A stretch of 64,000 nucleotides of DNA from Rhodobacteraceae bacterium 63075 (GCA_003417655.1 QVMW01000003.1:62001-126000), one strand, 5' to 3'; counted from the first letter of the stretch, positions 8,271 through 18,388 are shown. Numbers and translations: made by a program. The notes: generated by a model from the sequence alone, not told the origin.

Positions 8271-9626
8271 ATGAGCACCAATCTCGTCATACTCGCCGCA
8301 GGCAAGGGCACACGGATGAAATCCGACCTCCCGAAGGTGCTGCACGAAGTGGCTCATGCCCCGCTTTTGTTGCACGCGATGCAGGCCGGGGCCGCGCTCT
8401 CGCCGCGCCGGACGGTCATCGTCGCAGGCCATGGCGCGGAGGATGTCACCGCCGCGTCACAGGGCTTAGACGCCAAGGTCGAGATCGTCATTCAGCACGA
8501 GCAGAACGGCACGGGCCACGCCGTGCTCTGCGCGCGAGGCCCGCTGGCCGATGCGCCGGGTGACACGCTCGTGCTCTACGGCGATACGCCTTTCATCCGC
8601 GCCGAGACGCTGGCGCGAATGCGCGAGGCCCGGGAGCGGTTCGACCTCGTCGTGCTCGGCTTCGAGGCCACCGATCCGGGCCGCTACGGACGGCTCGTGA
8701 TGGACGGGAACCGGCTTGAGAGGATCGTCGAGTTCAAGGATGCATCGAATGAAGAGCGCAAGATAAGCTTCTGCAACAGCGGGGTTATTCTCACGTCCAA
8801 CTCGGCGCTTTTCGACCTTCTGGGCCAGGTGACGAATGACAATGCCGCCGGCGAGTATTACCTTACCGACATCATCGGCCTCGCCCGCCATGCAGGCCTG
8901 AGCTGCACCGCCGTGGCCTGCGACGAGGCTGAAACGCTCGGTGTCAATTCACGCGCAGACCTCGCCCGCGCCGAGGCCGCCTTCCAGGCGCGCAAGCGCG
9001 CAGAAATGCTGGAAAACGGTGTCGGCCTGAGCGCGCCGGAGACTGTCTTCTTCGCCCATGACACCCATATCGGCCCCGATACGACCATCGAACCACATGT
9101 CGTCTTCGGCCCCGGAGTCACCGTCGAGAACGGCGCGCGGATTCGCGCCTTTTCGCATCTCGAGGGGGCGCATGTGAGCCGGGGGGCCATAGTGGGCCCC
9201 TATGCCCGCCTGCGCCCCGGCACGGAACTTTCCGAGGATGTGCATGTGGGCAATTTCGTCGAGATCAAGAACGCCGTGCTCGGCCCCGGCGCCAAGGCCA
9301 ATCACCTTGCTTACATCGGCGATGCCTCGGTGGGCGAGCAGACCAATATCGGCGCGGGCACGATCACCTGCAACTATGATGGCGTCTTCAAGCACCGCAC
9401 CGAGATCGGCGCGCGCGCCTTCATCGGCTCGGATACGATGCTCGTGGCCCCGGTGCGGGTCGGCGATGAAGCCATGACCGCGACAGGCACCGTCGTGAAC
9501 AAGGACGTGCCCGAAGGCGCCATGGCCATCGCGCGCGCCCCGCAGGACAACAAGCCGGGCTTTGCGAAAAAATTCTTCGCCAAGCTGAAGGCCCGCAAGG
9601 CCGACGAGATCAAGAAAGGCGAGTAA
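8271..9626 (+). CDS. glmU: Bifunctional N-acetylglucosamine-1-phosphate uridyltransferase/glucosamine-1-phosphate acetyltransferase
   Basis: 451 aa. The last two steps of UDP-GlcNAc synthesis, feeding peptidoglycan and lipid A. The N-terminal pyrophosphorylase has LAAGKGTRMKSDLPKVLH and LYGDTPFI. The C-terminal left-handed beta-helix has hexapeptide repeats and the acetyltransferase segment with NHLAYIGDASVG and GAGTITCNYDG. The start is ATG 8271 in front of the nucleotide-binding loop; the upstream in-frame stretch is rejected. The stop TAA directly abuts the glmS ATG, so two successive enzymes of the pathway are probably translated together. Confidence 0.96.
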   Translation: MSTNLVILAAGKGTRMKSDLPKVLHEVAHAPLLLHAMQAGAALSPRRTVIVAGHGAEDVTAASQGLDAKVEIVIQHEQNGTGHAVLCARGPLADAPGDTLVLYGDTPFIRAETLARMREARERFDLVVLGFEATDPGRYGRLVMDGNRLERIVEFKDASNEERKISFCNSGVILTSNSALFDLLGQVTNDNAAGEYYLTDIIGLARHAGLSCTAVACDEAETLGVNSRADLARAEAAFQARKRAEMLENGVGLSAPETVFFAHDTHIGPDTTIEPHVVFGPGVTVENGARIRAFSHLEGAHVSRGAIVGPYARLRPGTELSEDVHVGNFVEIKNAVLGPGAKANHLAYIGDASVGEQTNIGAGTITCNYDGVFKHRTEIGARAFIGSDTMLVAPVRVGDEAMTATGTVVNKDVPEGAMAIARAPQDNKPGFAKKFFAKLKARKADEIKKGE

Positions 9627-11450
9627 ATGTGTGGAATTGTTGGAGTTCTCGGCAATCATGAAGCCGCGCCTTTGCTCGTTGAATCGCTCAAGCGCCTTGA
9701 GTATCGCGGTTATGACAGTGCCGGTATCGCCACGGTCAGCGAGGGGGTGCTGGCGCGGCGGCGCGCCGTGGGCAAGCTCGTCAACCTCTCCGACAGGCTC
9801 GTGCACGAGCCGCTCAGGGGCAAGGCCGGGATCGGCCATACCCGCTGGGCCACCCATGGCGCCGCCAACGAGCAGAACGCCCATCCGCACAGCACACGGA
9901 ACGTTGCTGTCGTGCACAACGGTATCATCGAGAACTACCGCGAGCTGCGCGAGGCGCTGCGCGCGAAGGGGGTCGAACACGATACAGACACCGACACCGA
10001 GACAGTCGCCCTGCTCACCCAGTCCCATATCGACGAGGGCCTCAGCCCGCGGGACGCGGCGCTTGCCACCATCGGCGAGATCAGGGGGGCTTATGCGCTT
10101 TGCTTTCTCTTCGAGGACGACGACGATCTGCTGATCGCCGCGCGCCAGGGCTCGCCGCTTGCGATCGGCCATGGCGACGGAGAGATGTTCATCGGCTCCG
10201 ATGCCATCGCCCTTGCGCCGCTGACGGACCGGATCACCTATCTCGAAGAGGGCGATTTCGCCATTGTCACCCGCGAGAGCGTCGAGATTCTCGATTCCGA
10301 ACGCCGCCCCGCGAACCGCGAGATCCGGACGGTCGATATCGACACGTCCCAGATCGACAAGGGCGGGTATAAACACTACATGGCCAAGGAAATCGCCGAG
10401 CAGCCACAGGTGCTCAGCGAGGCGATCGGCTTTTATCTCAGCGATGACGGCACCCGCATCGAGCTGCCCGGCACGGGCCAGGATTTCGCCGAGACCGACC
10501 GGCTCGTCATGGTCGCCTGCGGGACGGCCTACTATGCCTGCATGACGGCCAAATACTGGTTCGAACAGATCGCCGGGCTTCCCGTTGAGGTCGATATCGC
10601 CTCCGAGTTCCGCTACCGCGAGCCGCCGATGCCGCCGCGCACCGGGGCGCTCTTCGTCTCCCAGTCGGGCGAGACGGCCGACACGCTCGCCGCGCTGCGC
10701 TATTGCGAGGGCAAGGCGGCGCGGATTCTCTCGGTCGTCAATGTTCCCGAAAGCTCCATCGCCCGCGAGAGCGACCTCGCCCTGCCGATCCTTGCGGGCG
10801 TCGAGATCGGCGTGGCCTCCACCAAGGCCTTCACCTGCCAGCTCACGGTGCTCTACCTGCTCGCGCTCAAGGCCGCCCATGACCGGGGCCGCCTGTCAGA
10901 TGAGGCGCTCGCCGACGCGCTTGCCGCCCTGCGCTCGCTGCCCTCGGCGGTCAATGCGGCCCTCGCGCTCGACCAGCACTTCGCCCATGCGGGGCTCAAA
11001 CTTTCGGAGGCCAGCGACGTGCTCTTCCTGGGCCGCGGCATGATGTATCCGCTGGCCCATGAAGGCGCGCTGAAGCTCAAGGAAATCAGCTATATACACG
11101 CCGAAGCTTATGCGTCGGGCGAGCTCAAGCACGGCCCCATCGCGCTGATCGACCACACCCTGCCGGTCGTCGTGAAGGCCCCGCGCGATGCGCTTTTCGA
11201 GAAGACGGTCTCGAACATGCAGGAGGTCATGGCGCGGGACGGCAAGGTGATGCTGATCACCGACGCGGCCGGCGCGGCGGAGGCCGGTGATGAGGCCTGG
11301 ATGACCATCACCATGCCCACGATCGGCGCAGAGCTCGCCCCGATCCTCTATGCCATCCCGGCGCAGCTTCTGGCCTATCACACCGCCGTCGCCAAGGGCA
11401 CGGACGTGGACCAGCCGCGCAACCTCGCCAAGTCGGTGACGGTCGAATGA
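9627..11450 (+). CDS. glmS: Glutamine-fructose-6-phosphate aminotransferase (isomerizing)
   Basis: 607 aa, the usual length. It makes glucosamine-6-phosphate from fructose-6-phosphate and glutamine. Cys2 of MCGIVGVLG is the N-terminal nucleophile of the class II glutaminase domain (about 1-240). Two SIS domains follow with VACGTAYYACM, SQSGETADTLAAL, ASTKAFTCQL and HAEAYASGELKHGPIALI. The C-terminus PRNLAKSVTVE is canonical. Zero spacing from glmU and a 4-base ATGA overlap with the following alkylation-repair gene indicate one transcript. Confidence 0.97.
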   Translation: MCGIVGVLGNHEAAPLLVESLKRLEYRGYDSAGIATVSEGVLARRRAVGKLVNLSDRLVHEPLRGKAGIGHTRWATHGAANEQNAHPHSTRNVAVVHNGIIENYRELREALRAKGVEHDTDTDTETVALLTQSHIDEGLSPRDAALATIGEIRGAYALCFLFEDDDDLLIAARQGSPLAIGHGDGEMFIGSDAIALAPLTDRITYLEEGDFAIVTRESVEILDSERRPANREIRTVDIDTSQIDKGGYKHYMAKEIAEQPQVLSEAIGFYLSDDGTRIELPGTGQDFAETDRLVMVACGTAYYACMTAKYWFEQIAGLPVEVDIASEFRYREPPMPPRTGALFVSQSGETADTLAALRYCEGKAARILSVVNVPESSIARESDLALPILAGVEIGVASTKAFTCQLTVLYLLALKAAHDRGRLSDEALADALAALRSLPSAVNAALALDQHFAHAGLKLSEASDVLFLGRGMMYPLAHEGALKLKEISYIHAEAYASGELKHGPIALIDHTLPVVVKAPRDALFEKTVSNMQEVMARDGKVMLITDAAGAAEAGDEAWMTITMPTIGAELAPILYAIPAQLLAYHTAVAKGTDVDQPRNLAKSVTVE

Positions 11451-12121
11451 CGCTCGAAGACGCTCTCGCCGCGCTCCGCGCTGCCGCCGAACCCGGCCGC
11501 GCCGAGGGGATGGCGGCCTATCACAAGGTGCCGCGGGACTATATAGGCCTGCGCAATCCCGAGATCGACAGGCTCACGAAGGACTGGCGTGGCCAGCTCG
11601 ATGTCGATGCGCGGGTCGCGCTGGCAGATCAGCTCTGGCAGACGGATATCTTCGAGGCCCGCCTCGCCGCCGCCAAGCTGCTCACCAAGGCGCGCATCCG
11701 CCCCGACGAGTCCGTCTGGCAGCTTATCTGTTCCTGGCTTGATGACCTCGACAGCTGGGCCATCGCCGATCATGCCATGATGGCGGGGCAGAAACGGCTC
11801 GTTGCCGACCCTTCGCGCATCGAGGAGGTCGAGACATGGACGACATCCGACAGTCACTGGACGCGCCGCGCCGCCATGGTCATCACCCTGCCCTACACCA
11901 AGCAGAATCACCCCAAGCCGGAAGAGCTGGCCATCCGCATCCGCGTGCTCGAATGGGCCGCCGCTTACCTGCGCGATGACGACTGGTTCATCCAGAAATC
12001 CGTCGCCTGGTGGCTGCGTGACCTGAGCAAGCATGACCCCGAGCGCGTGGAATATTTCCTGTCGAACCACGCCAGGCACATGAAGCCCTTCGCCCGCAAG
12101 GAGGCGGCGAAATACCTGTGA
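11447..12121 (+). CDS. AlkD-family DNA alkylation repair protein
   Basis: 224 aa, all-helical, resembling the AlkD family of HEAT-like-repeat DNA glycosylases that excise N3- and N7-alkylpurines. Trp/Asp-rich segments DDLDSWAIADHAMM, HWTRRAAMV and SVAWWLRDLSKHDP match the family pattern of aromatic and acidic residues near the lesion. The start ATG overlaps the glmS stop (ATGA), so it is the third gene of the glmUS unit. Its link to amino-sugar synthesis is unclear; the coupling may simply ensure constant expression. It ends 6 bp before a convergent SDR gene. Confidence 0.85.
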   Translation: MTLEDALAALRAAAEPGRAEGMAAYHKVPRDYIGLRNPEIDRLTKDWRGQLDVDARVALADQLWQTDIFEARLAAAKLLTKARIRPDESVWQLICSWLDDLDSWAIADHAMMAGQKRLVADPSRIEEVETWTTSDSHWTRRAAMVITLPYTKQNHPKPEELAIRIRVLEWAAAYLRDDDWFIQKSVAWWLRDLSKHDPERVEYFLSNHARHMKPFARKEAAKYL

Positions 12122-12127
12122 CAGGGC

Positions 12128-13033
12128 TCAGCCGGCGGCGCGCAGGCGGTTGACCAGAAGATCCTGCTCCACGATCCGCTCCTTCATTGCGCAGAGCTCC
12201 TCCACGTCCCAATTCGCGCTGAGGTAACGCCCGCGCGCCCAATCGGCCGCGCCCGATGAAAGCCAGACGGCAAACGAAGCCGCGAGATCAGGGCTGTCGG
12301 TGAGATATTGATGCATCGCCTCCGGCATATTCCTGCCGAGCTCGGTGGCCACCCCGCCGGGATGCATGGCAAAGCACTTGATGCCGTCCTCTCCGTGATC
12401 ACTTTGCACGAATTCGCAAAGCCGATTGATCGCATGCTTCGACGTCTGGTAATCTGACGCCCCCTTCATCAGGAGCTGCGCCCCGATGGATGACATCAAG
12501 ATCAGATGGCCACCGCTGCCGCCCTGCGCACGCCATCGCGCAGCGCTGTCGATGAGCTTGGGCAGCGTGTAGCGGATCACATGATAGGTGCCCTGCACAT
12601 TGACCTGCCAATTGCGCCACCATCCATCGGGGTCGCTCTCGCCGATCTTGACCCATGGCCCAAGGTAGCCGGCATTGGCGTCGGCCACGTCGATCGCACC
12701 GAACTTTCCGATACAATCCGAAACCGTGGCCGCAACCTGCGCCGCATCCGTCACATCACAGGCGGCAATGGCGCAGGAGGTGTCCGGATTGGCCTCTTTG
12801 ACCAACGCCCGTGTCTCCTCGAGAGACTTCGTGCTCCGCGCTGTCAGGTACAAGGCCTTCGCCCCCGCCTCGGCAAAGGCGGCAGCAGTGGCCTGCCCGA
12901 TCCCACGCGACGCGCCCGCGATGAAGACAACCTTGCCTGCTGCGCTGCCCTTGAGTCCTGCCCGCGGATCAATGGCTTCATAGCGATCATTGTGGGAGGT
13001 CAGGTCGAGGAACTGGGATTGAATGGATGACAT
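12128..13033 (-). CDS. Short-chain dehydrogenase/reductase
   Basis: 301 aa NAD(P)-dependent oxidoreductase with an N-terminal extension of about 30 residues before the Rossmann fold. Visible are the cofactor loop GASRGIGQ, the DANAGYLG motif, and the catalytic Ser and Tyr/Lys in LMSSIGAQ and YQTSK. The start is ATG 13033, preceded by AAGGAGA. It is divergent from the AraC-type regulator at 13218 (184 bp between), a common arrangement in which the regulator controls the reductase. The substrate cannot be deduced. Confidence 0.87.
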   Translation of the reverse strand: MSSIQSQFLDLTSHNDRYEAIDPRAGLKGSAAGKVVFIAGASRGIGQATAAAFAEAGAKALYLTARSTKSLEETRALVKEANPDTSCAIAACDVTDAAQVAATVSDCIGKFGAIDVADANAGYLGPWVKIGESDPDGWWRNWQVNVQGTYHVIRYTLPKLIDSAARWRAQGGSGGHLILMSSIGAQLLMKGASDYQTSKHAINRLCEFVQSDHGEDGIKCFAMHPGGVATELGRNMPEAMHQYLTDSPDLAASFAVWLSSGAADWARGRYLSANWDVEELCAMKERIVEQDLLVNRLRAAG

Positions 13034-13217
13034 GGCTGGTCTCCTTGGTTTCGGCTGTGCAAGGCGCAAAGCCGGATTTCGCTGCATCCTGCCTACCGCG
13101 GCGAAGTCCTGTTTGCCTGCCCGATTCTCTCGCGATCATGCCTATTTCTCTAAGGGGGAGGAGAATCGGTCGGTGAAACCTGAGCGCTGTGATACCTTGG
13201 CTCAGGAGAATACGATC

Positions 13218-14084
13218 ATGCACAATACGCTCTTGGAACTGGGAATCCGCTATGAAGAAGCCGCCAGGGATGGCGCAAAGCTCCCCGGTGTCACCCTCTA
13301 TCGCCGCGATACCGTCAGTCGGCTCGAAGCCCAGCTATACGAGCCGGTGCTCTGCCTGATTCTTCAGGGAGGTAAAGTAACGCAGGTCGGAAAGCATCGC
13401 GTCGAGCTGCGCGCCGGTGATGCACTTGTGGTCAGTCATGACCTGCCTGTCATGTCACGCATTACCCACGCAAGCGCATCCGAGCCCTACCTCGCGCTCA
13501 TTCTCGCGCTCGACATGGCCCTCATTCGCAGCCTTTATGACGAGATCGCGGAGGCTGCGCTGCCCGGGGCGCAGGCCAAGCCTCTGGCCGCCGGTCCCGC
13601 GGATCCGGGCTGGACAGCGCCACTCATACGATATCTGGCGTTGATGGACGATCCTCTTGATGCGAAGGTGCTCGGCCCGCCGCTCCAGCGCGAGATTCAT
13701 TATCGTCTGCTGCGCTCGCCCCTCGGCGGGATGTTGCGCGCCAATCTTGTCGCGAACAGCCATGCCAGCCGCATCGCCCGCGCCATCGCGCGACTGCGCG
13801 CCGATTTCCGCGCGCCGCTCAGCGTGGCGGAACTGGCCCGCAGCGCGGCCATGAGCGCCTCGTCCTTCCATTCGCATTTCAAGACCGTCACCGGTACAAG
13901 CCCTCTGCAATATCAAAAGGAATTGCGGCTTATTGAGGCGCAAGCCCTGCTGTCTCGGAAGGCCCGTTCCGTCTCCGACACGGCCTTTGCTGTCGGCTAC
14001 GAGAGTCCAACCCAGTTCAGCCGTGAATATGCCCGAAAGTTCGGCCACCCACCCAGCCATGACCAGCACAGAGAAGTGGTCTGA
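13218..14084 (+). CDS. AraC-family transcriptional regulator
   Basis: 288 aa. The N-terminal half resembles the AraC-type ligand domain (LEAQLYEPVLCLILQGGKV and ELRAGDALVVSHDLPV). The C-terminal half has the two helix-turn-helix segments (SVAELARSAAMSASSFHSHF and VSDTAFAVGYESPTQFSREY). ATG 13218 with AGGAGA at 13204-13209 is chosen over upstream in-frame starts that would overlap the divergent SDR gene. It probably regulates that SDR. Its stop is 5 bp from the stop of a convergent ABC permease gene. Confidence 0.9.
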   Translation: MHNTLLELGIRYEEAARDGAKLPGVTLYRRDTVSRLEAQLYEPVLCLILQGGKVTQVGKHRVELRAGDALVVSHDLPVMSRITHASASEPYLALILALDMALIRSLYDEIAEAALPGAQAKPLAAGPADPGWTAPLIRYLALMDDPLDAKVLGPPLQREIHYRLLRSPLGGMLRANLVANSHASRIARAIARLRADFRAPLSVAELARSAAMSASSFHSHFKTVTGTSPLQYQKELRLIEAQALLSRKARSVSDTAFAVGYESPTQFSREYARKFGHPPSHDQHREVV

Positions 14085-14089
14085 CGCTG

Positions 14090-14887
14090 TCAACTCCGCC
14101 AGCGCAGGAGCCGCCGCTCAGCCGCCCCGATCCCGGCGCTCACGGTCACGCCCAGCACCGAAAGGATGATGACCCCGGCGAACAGCCTCTCGAGGTCATA
14201 GAGCGATCCCGCCTGAAGGATATAGGCCCCGATCCCGTATTCCGCGCCCAGCATTTCGGCAGCCACCAGCAGGATGATCCCGATGGCGAGGCTGATCCGC
14301 AGCCCCGACAGGATTCCCGGCATCGCCCCCGGCAGCACGATCTTGCGCACGATAGAGCCCCAGCTCAGCCCGAAGCTCTGGCCCATGCGGATGAGCGTGC
14401 GATCCACGTTATCGACCGCGCCATAGGTGGCCACGACGGTGGGTGTGAAGGTTCCGAAGGCGATGAGCGCATATTTGCTGGCCTCGTCGATCCCGAACCA
14501 GATCACGAAAAGCGGCAGCAGCGCGATCTTGGGGATCGGGAAGAGCGCGGCCACGAGCGGGACAAGCCCCGCGCGCACGAATGTAAAGAGCCCGATCAGC
14601 ACGCCCACCGACACGCCGAGGCTCACGCCGATCGCCGCGCCGATCACAAGCCGCGATAGCGACGGGATCATGTGTTTCACGAAAAGCCCGCTCTGCCAGA
14701 GCTCCCCCAGCGCGGCCAGCACATCCGAGGGCCGCGGCAGCGTGAGCTGGCCGATCCAGCCCGCCCGCGTGCCCCATTCGGCCAGGGCGATGAGAAGCGC
14801 GAAAACGAGCGCGCCGACCCAGCGATGATGCCCCGGCCTGAAGCCACGGCCGCGAAACGGCACATGCTCGGCGCGGCGCTCAGACAT
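14090..14887 (-). CDS. ABC transporter permease, SsuC/TauC type
   Basis: 265 aa inner-membrane protein with about six hydrophobic segments and the binding-protein-dependent permease motif near MGQSFGLSWGSIVRKIVLPGA. This subfamily imports nitrate, sulfonates, taurine or thiamine precursors. The gene overlaps the ATPase gene upstream by 8 bp. ATG 14887 (GAGGAA upstream) is preferred over a TTG two codons earlier. Last gene of the binding protein, ATPase, permease operon. Confidence 0.9.
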   Translation of the reverse strand: MSERRAEHVPFRGRGFRPGHHRWVGALVFALLIALAEWGTRAGWIGQLTLPRPSDVLAALGELWQSGLFVKHMIPSLSRLVIGAAIGVSLGVSVGVLIGLFTFVRAGLVPLVAALFPIPKIALLPLFVIWFGIDEASKYALIAFGTFTPTVVATYGAVDNVDRTLIRMGQSFGLSWGSIVRKIVLPGAMPGILSGLRISLAIGIILLVAAEMLGAEYGIGAYILQAGSLYDLERLFAGVIILSVLGVTVSAGIGAAERRLLRWRS

Positions 14888-15647
14888 CGACAAGTTCCTC
14901 GTCTGCGGCCTTGGCCTCCTCGCGCATCAGCTCCCAGAGGTGCTTTTGCACCGCGTCCAGCTCGGCATCGGCATAGCCCCGCGCACTGAGCGGCTTGTCG
15001 ATCTCGACGATCTCGCGAATCTCCCCCGGCCTGCGCGAGAGCACGACGACCTTGTGCCCGAGCCGCACCGCCTCGGCGAGGTTGTGCGTGACATAGACGG
15101 CCGTGAAGGGCGCGCGCGTCCAGAGCGCGATCAGATCGTCCATCAAAAGCTCGCGCGTCTGCGCATCGAGCGCCGAGAGCGGCTCGTCGAGCAGCATCAC
15201 CGCCGGGTTGACGGCCAGCGCCCGCGCGATGGCCACGCGCTGTTTCATCCCGCCGGAAAGCTGCTTGGGCAGCGCACCCGCGAAATCGCTCAGCCGGGTG
15301 CGCGCCAGCACATCGTCGATGATCCGCGCGGCCTCCGCCCGCCCGAGCCCATGATCCTCCAGCACCAGCGAGATGTTTCCGCGCGCCGTCCGCCAGGGCA
15401 GCAGCGCGAAGTCCTGGAAGACGTAAGTGAGCGGGTTGAGGCAGCCGTCGGGCGCGTCGCCCTCTTGCAGAACGCGCCCGCCCGAGGGCCGCTCCAGACC
15501 GCCCATGAGCCGCAGAAGCGTGGACTTGCCACAGCCCGACGGCCCGACGAGACAGGCGATCCGCCCCTCCTCGACGGTCAGCGAAATGTCGCGCAGAACC
15601 TCGGTGTCGCCATAGACATGGCGTATCCCGTCAAGACGAATTTGCAT
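14880..15647 (-). CDS. ABC transporter ATP-binding protein, SsuB/TauB type
   Basis: 255 aa with all ABC motifs: Walker A GPSGCGKST, Q-loop VFQDFALLPW, signature LSGGMKQR, Walker B VMLLDEPLSALD and the switch histidine in YVTHNLAEA. It powers the adjacent permease. The gene lies between the binding protein (54 bp upstream) and the permease (8 bp overlap), a typical three-gene importer operon. Confidence 0.93.
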   Translation of the reverse strand: MQIRLDGIRHVYGDTEVLRDISLTVEEGRIACLVGPSGCGKSTLLRLMGGLERPSGGRVLQEGDAPDGCLNPLTYVFQDFALLPWRTARGNISLVLEDHGLGRAEAARIIDDVLARTRLSDFAGALPKQLSGGMKQRVAIARALAVNPAVMLLDEPLSALDAQTRELLMDDLIALWTRAPFTAVYVTHNLAEAVRLGHKVVVLSRRPGEIREIVEIDKPLSARGYADAELDAVQKHLWELMREEAKAADEELVDV

Positions 15648-15701
15648 CTGCCTGCCCCGAAAAGTCCGGGCCGCGCGGCTCAGCGCCCGCAGCCCGGATC
15701 G

Positions 15702-16721
15702 TCACGCGCCGAAAGTCTCGACATAGCTGGCATCGACCAGCGTATCGAGCGTGATATCCCCGCTCACCAGCCCCTCGGACTGGAACCAGCTCAGCTGGTC
15801 CTGAACAGAGGCCGTATTCAGCGCCGCGCCTTCATTGAGCCGCATCGTGCCGTTGATGATGCTCGGCGCGGCCTTCTCGCGCGGGCGCTCGGTATAGACA
15901 TAGTTGTGAATGAGATCGACCATCTCGGCCACGCCTTCATCGCCTCCGGCCCTGTCGATCATCGTCGAGTTGTAATCGCTCACACCCTTCGAAAAGCCCT
16001 GAAGGAAGCTCTCGGTCTGCGCGCGTTCGTCCGAGGCATTCTTCGCCGAGGTGAACACGGTGGTGACCTGGTAGCCCGGCAGGTAATCGGCCACATCGCC
16101 GATGATATGCACCGCGCCCGAGCCTGCCAGCGGCTTGGCGATATGCGGCACGATCGACCAGGCGTCGATCTGCCCGGACTTGAGCGCGCCGATCACCGCG
16201 CCGACCTTTTGCAGCGGCTTGAACGAGAGGCTCGCGCCTTCGGCGGCGGCGATCTTGGAGCCCATGTAGTGAAAGGACGAGCCCGCCTGCGTGATGCCGA
16301 AGGTCTTGCCGTCAAGCCCGGCAGGCGAGGTCAGCCCGGCCTGGTAGGCCGCATCCGAGGCGAGGATCTTCTGCCCGTCGATGCCTTCCTCCTCGCTGAG
16401 CGCTCCGCCGATCACCTTGATCGCGCCCTTGTCGGCAAGGCTGATGAGCCCGCCGGAGACAGCCGTCACCGCATAGTCCACGTCCCCGCTGGCAATCGCC
16501 ACGGCCATGGGCTGCGCCGCCTGGAAGAACCTCAGCTCCACGTCCAGACCGGCCTCTTCGAAATAGCCGCGTTCGACAGCGATGAAGCTGCCCGAATGCG
16601 AGGTGAAGCGCAGCGCGCCCACGGTGATCTTTTTATTCATGGCGATGGCCGGCGCGGCCAGCGCCGTGCCCGCTGCGGCGCCCATGAGGCCCATCGTCTG
16701 GCGTCTGTTGAACTTGGTCAT
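15702..16721 (-). CDS. ABC transporter substrate-binding protein, NMT1/THI5-like
   Basis: 339 aa periplasmic binding protein. The N-terminus KFNRRQTMGLMGAAAG has a twin-arginine pair and hydrophobic core, suggesting Tat export, with cleavage near PAIA. The mature part resembles aliphatic sulfonate, nitrate or thiamine-precursor binding proteins (VGALRFTSHSGSFIAVERGYFEEAGLDV). GGAGGAAG precedes ATG 16721. The ligand is not clear: no sulfonate monooxygenase or nitrate reductase gene is adjacent, although moaA (molybdopterin synthesis) lies upstream on the other strand. Confidence 0.88.
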   Translation of the reverse strand: MTKFNRRQTMGLMGAAAGTALAAPAIAMNKKITVGALRFTSHSGSFIAVERGYFEEAGLDVELRFFQAAQPMAVAIASGDVDYAVTAVSGGLISLADKGAIKVIGGALSEEEGIDGQKILASDAAYQAGLTSPAGLDGKTFGITQAGSSFHYMGSKIAAAEGASLSFKPLQKVGAVIGALKSGQIDAWSIVPHIAKPLAGSGAVHIIGDVADYLPGYQVTTVFTSAKNASDERAQTESFLQGFSKGVSDYNSTMIDRAGGDEGVAEMVDLIHNYVYTERPREKAAPSIINGTMRLNEGAALNTASVQDQLSWFQSEGLVSGDITLDTLVDASYVETFGA

Positions 16722-16746
16722 TTTCTTCCTCCCGATTGTGATTCAC

Positions 16747-17250
16747 TCAGTTCGCGTAAACTTCCACTGTCGGCAGCCCGGTCAGCGGCGCCTCCAGCGC
16801 GCGCAAAGCCGCCAGCGACATGCGGCTGCCGCCGGTCTTCGGCCCGTCCAGCGGGATGAGCTCCAGCTCGACCGCCTTGCCATTGACCGGATAGACCACA
16901 CGGCCCTTGCCGGGTGCGCGCGCCAGCGGCGTCTTGATCCAGAGTCCGGGCTCGCCCGGATTTCCAAGCGAGGCGACAGTCTGGCCCAGCGCCGCGCCCG
17001 CCCCGCTGGCGGCAGCCTTCTCCGCGGCCTCCGTGGCGGCCTGTTTTTCGCCTGCGCTCACCGTGTCGAAAGCCTCGGCCGTGCGCGCCCCCTCGGGCGG
17101 CTGCGCCCCGCCCTCGGGCCGCGCCACAGGGCGCACCGCGCCACTCCCGCTCGGCTCTGCTGCCTCCATGGGCGGCCTGTCTTCACTTGGAAACAAGGCG
17201 CAGCCCGCCAGGACGGCCAACGCGCCGAAAGATGCAAACACATGTCTCAT
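16747..17250 (-). CDS. Lipoprotein of unknown function
   Basis: 167 aa. The lipobox LAGC at residues 14-17 predicts an N-terminally lipidated protein after cleavage before Cys17. A Pro/Glu/Ala-rich linker (about 20-85) leads to a small C-terminal domain with GEPGLWIKTPLA and VVYPVNGKAVELEL. It precedes the ABC binding protein gene by 25 bp on the same strand but need not be functionally linked. Divergent from moaA across 94 bp. Confidence 0.78.
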   Translation of the reverse strand: MRHVFASFGALAVLAGCALFPSEDRPPMEAAEPSGSGAVRPVARPEGGAQPPEGARTAEAFDTVSAGEKQAATEAAEKAAASGAGAALGQTVASLGNPGEPGLWIKTPLARAPGKGRVVYPVNGKAVELELIPLDGPKTGGSRMSLAALRALEAPLTGLPTVEVYAN

Positions 17251-17344
17251 GGTGGCAGCTTACGCGGCCCTGAAGCGGCTGCCCACCCCGAAATCACCCG
17301 GAATTACCCTTGCCCGCCGGTTTGGCAGCGCTTAACTGTGACGT

Positions 17345-18388
17345 ATGAAACAAGACATCCCCGCCCTCTCGCCCGCAAGCCGCGCCGCGCCGCTGATCGA
17401 CCCGTTCGCGCGCCCGATCTCCTACCTGCGCGTCTCGGTGACCGACCGCTGCGATTTCCGCTGCGTCTACTGCATGTCCGAGAACATGACCTTCCTGCCG
17501 AAAAAGGAGCTTCTCACGCTCGAGGAGCTTGATCGCATGTGCTCCAGCTTCATCTCTCTCGGCGTGGAAAAACTGCGAATCACCGGCGGTGAACCACTCG
17601 TGCGCCGTGATATCATGACCTTCTTCAACTCCATGAGCCGGCATCTGGAAAGCGGCGCCCTGAAGGAGCTGACGCTCACGACGAACGGCTCCCAGCTCGC
17701 CCGCTTCGCCGATCAGCTCTACGCCGCCGGGGTGCGCCGCGTGAACATCTCGCTCGACACGCTCGACGAGCAGAAATTCGCGGATATCACCCGCTGGGGC
17801 CGCCTGCCGCAGGTTCTCAAGGGCATCGAGGCCGCCAAGCGCGCCGGGCTGCGCGTCAAGATCAACACGGTCGCGCTCAAGGGCTTCAACGAGGACGAGC
17901 TCTTCGCGCTCGCCGAATGGTGCGAGGCCGAGGACATGGACCTGACATTCATCGAGGTCATGCCCATGGGCGATATCGGCAACGAGGACCGGATCGACCA
18001 GTATTGGCCGCTGAAAGACCTGCGCGCGCGGCTGGCCGAGCGCTACACGCTGAAAGACCTCGCCCATCGCACGGGCGGGCCCGCGCGCTATGTCGAGCTC
18101 GAGGAGACCGGCCAGCAGATCGGCTTCATCACGCCGCTGACGCATAATTTCTGCGAAAGCTGCAACCGCGTGCGGCTGACCTGCACGGGCGAGCTTTTCA
18201 TGTGCCTCGGCCAGGAGGACAATGCCGACCTGCGCGCGCCTCTGCGTGCCCATCCCGATGACGACGCCCCGCTCGAAGAGGCGATCCGCGAGGCCATCGC
18301 GCGCAAGCCCAAGGGCCATGACTTCGACTATTCGCGCCAGGACGTGGCCGGGAAAGTGTCGCGCCACATGAGCCACACCGGGGGCTGA
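17345..18388 (+). CDS. moaA: GTP 3',8-cyclase (molybdenum cofactor biosynthesis)
   Basis: 347 aa radical-SAM enzyme starting molybdopterin synthesis from GTP. The SAM cluster Cys36, Cys40 and Cys43 lie in [10 protein letters not shown]. The second [4Fe-4S] site is in [18 protein letters not shown] near the C-terminus. The protein ends in Gly-Gly, which is required for activity in this family. [14 protein letters not shown] is also typical. The other moa genes are not adjacent. Confidence 0.95.
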   Translation: MKQDIPALSPASRAAPLIDPFARPISYLRVSVTDRCDFRCVYCMSENMTFLPKKELLTLEELDRMCSSFISLGVEKLRITGGEPLVRRDIMTFFNSMSRHLESGALKELTLTTNGSQLARFADQLYAAGVRRVNISLDTLDEQKFADITRWGRLPQVLKGIEAAKRAGLRVKINTVALKGFNEDELFALAEWCEAEDMDLTFIEVMPMGDIGNEDRIDQYWPLKDLRARLAERYTLKDLAHRTGGPARYVELEETGQQIGFITPLTHNFCESCNRVRLTCTGELFMCLGQEDNADLRAPLRAHPDDDAPLEEAIREAIARKPKGHDFDYSRQDVAGKVSRHMSHTGG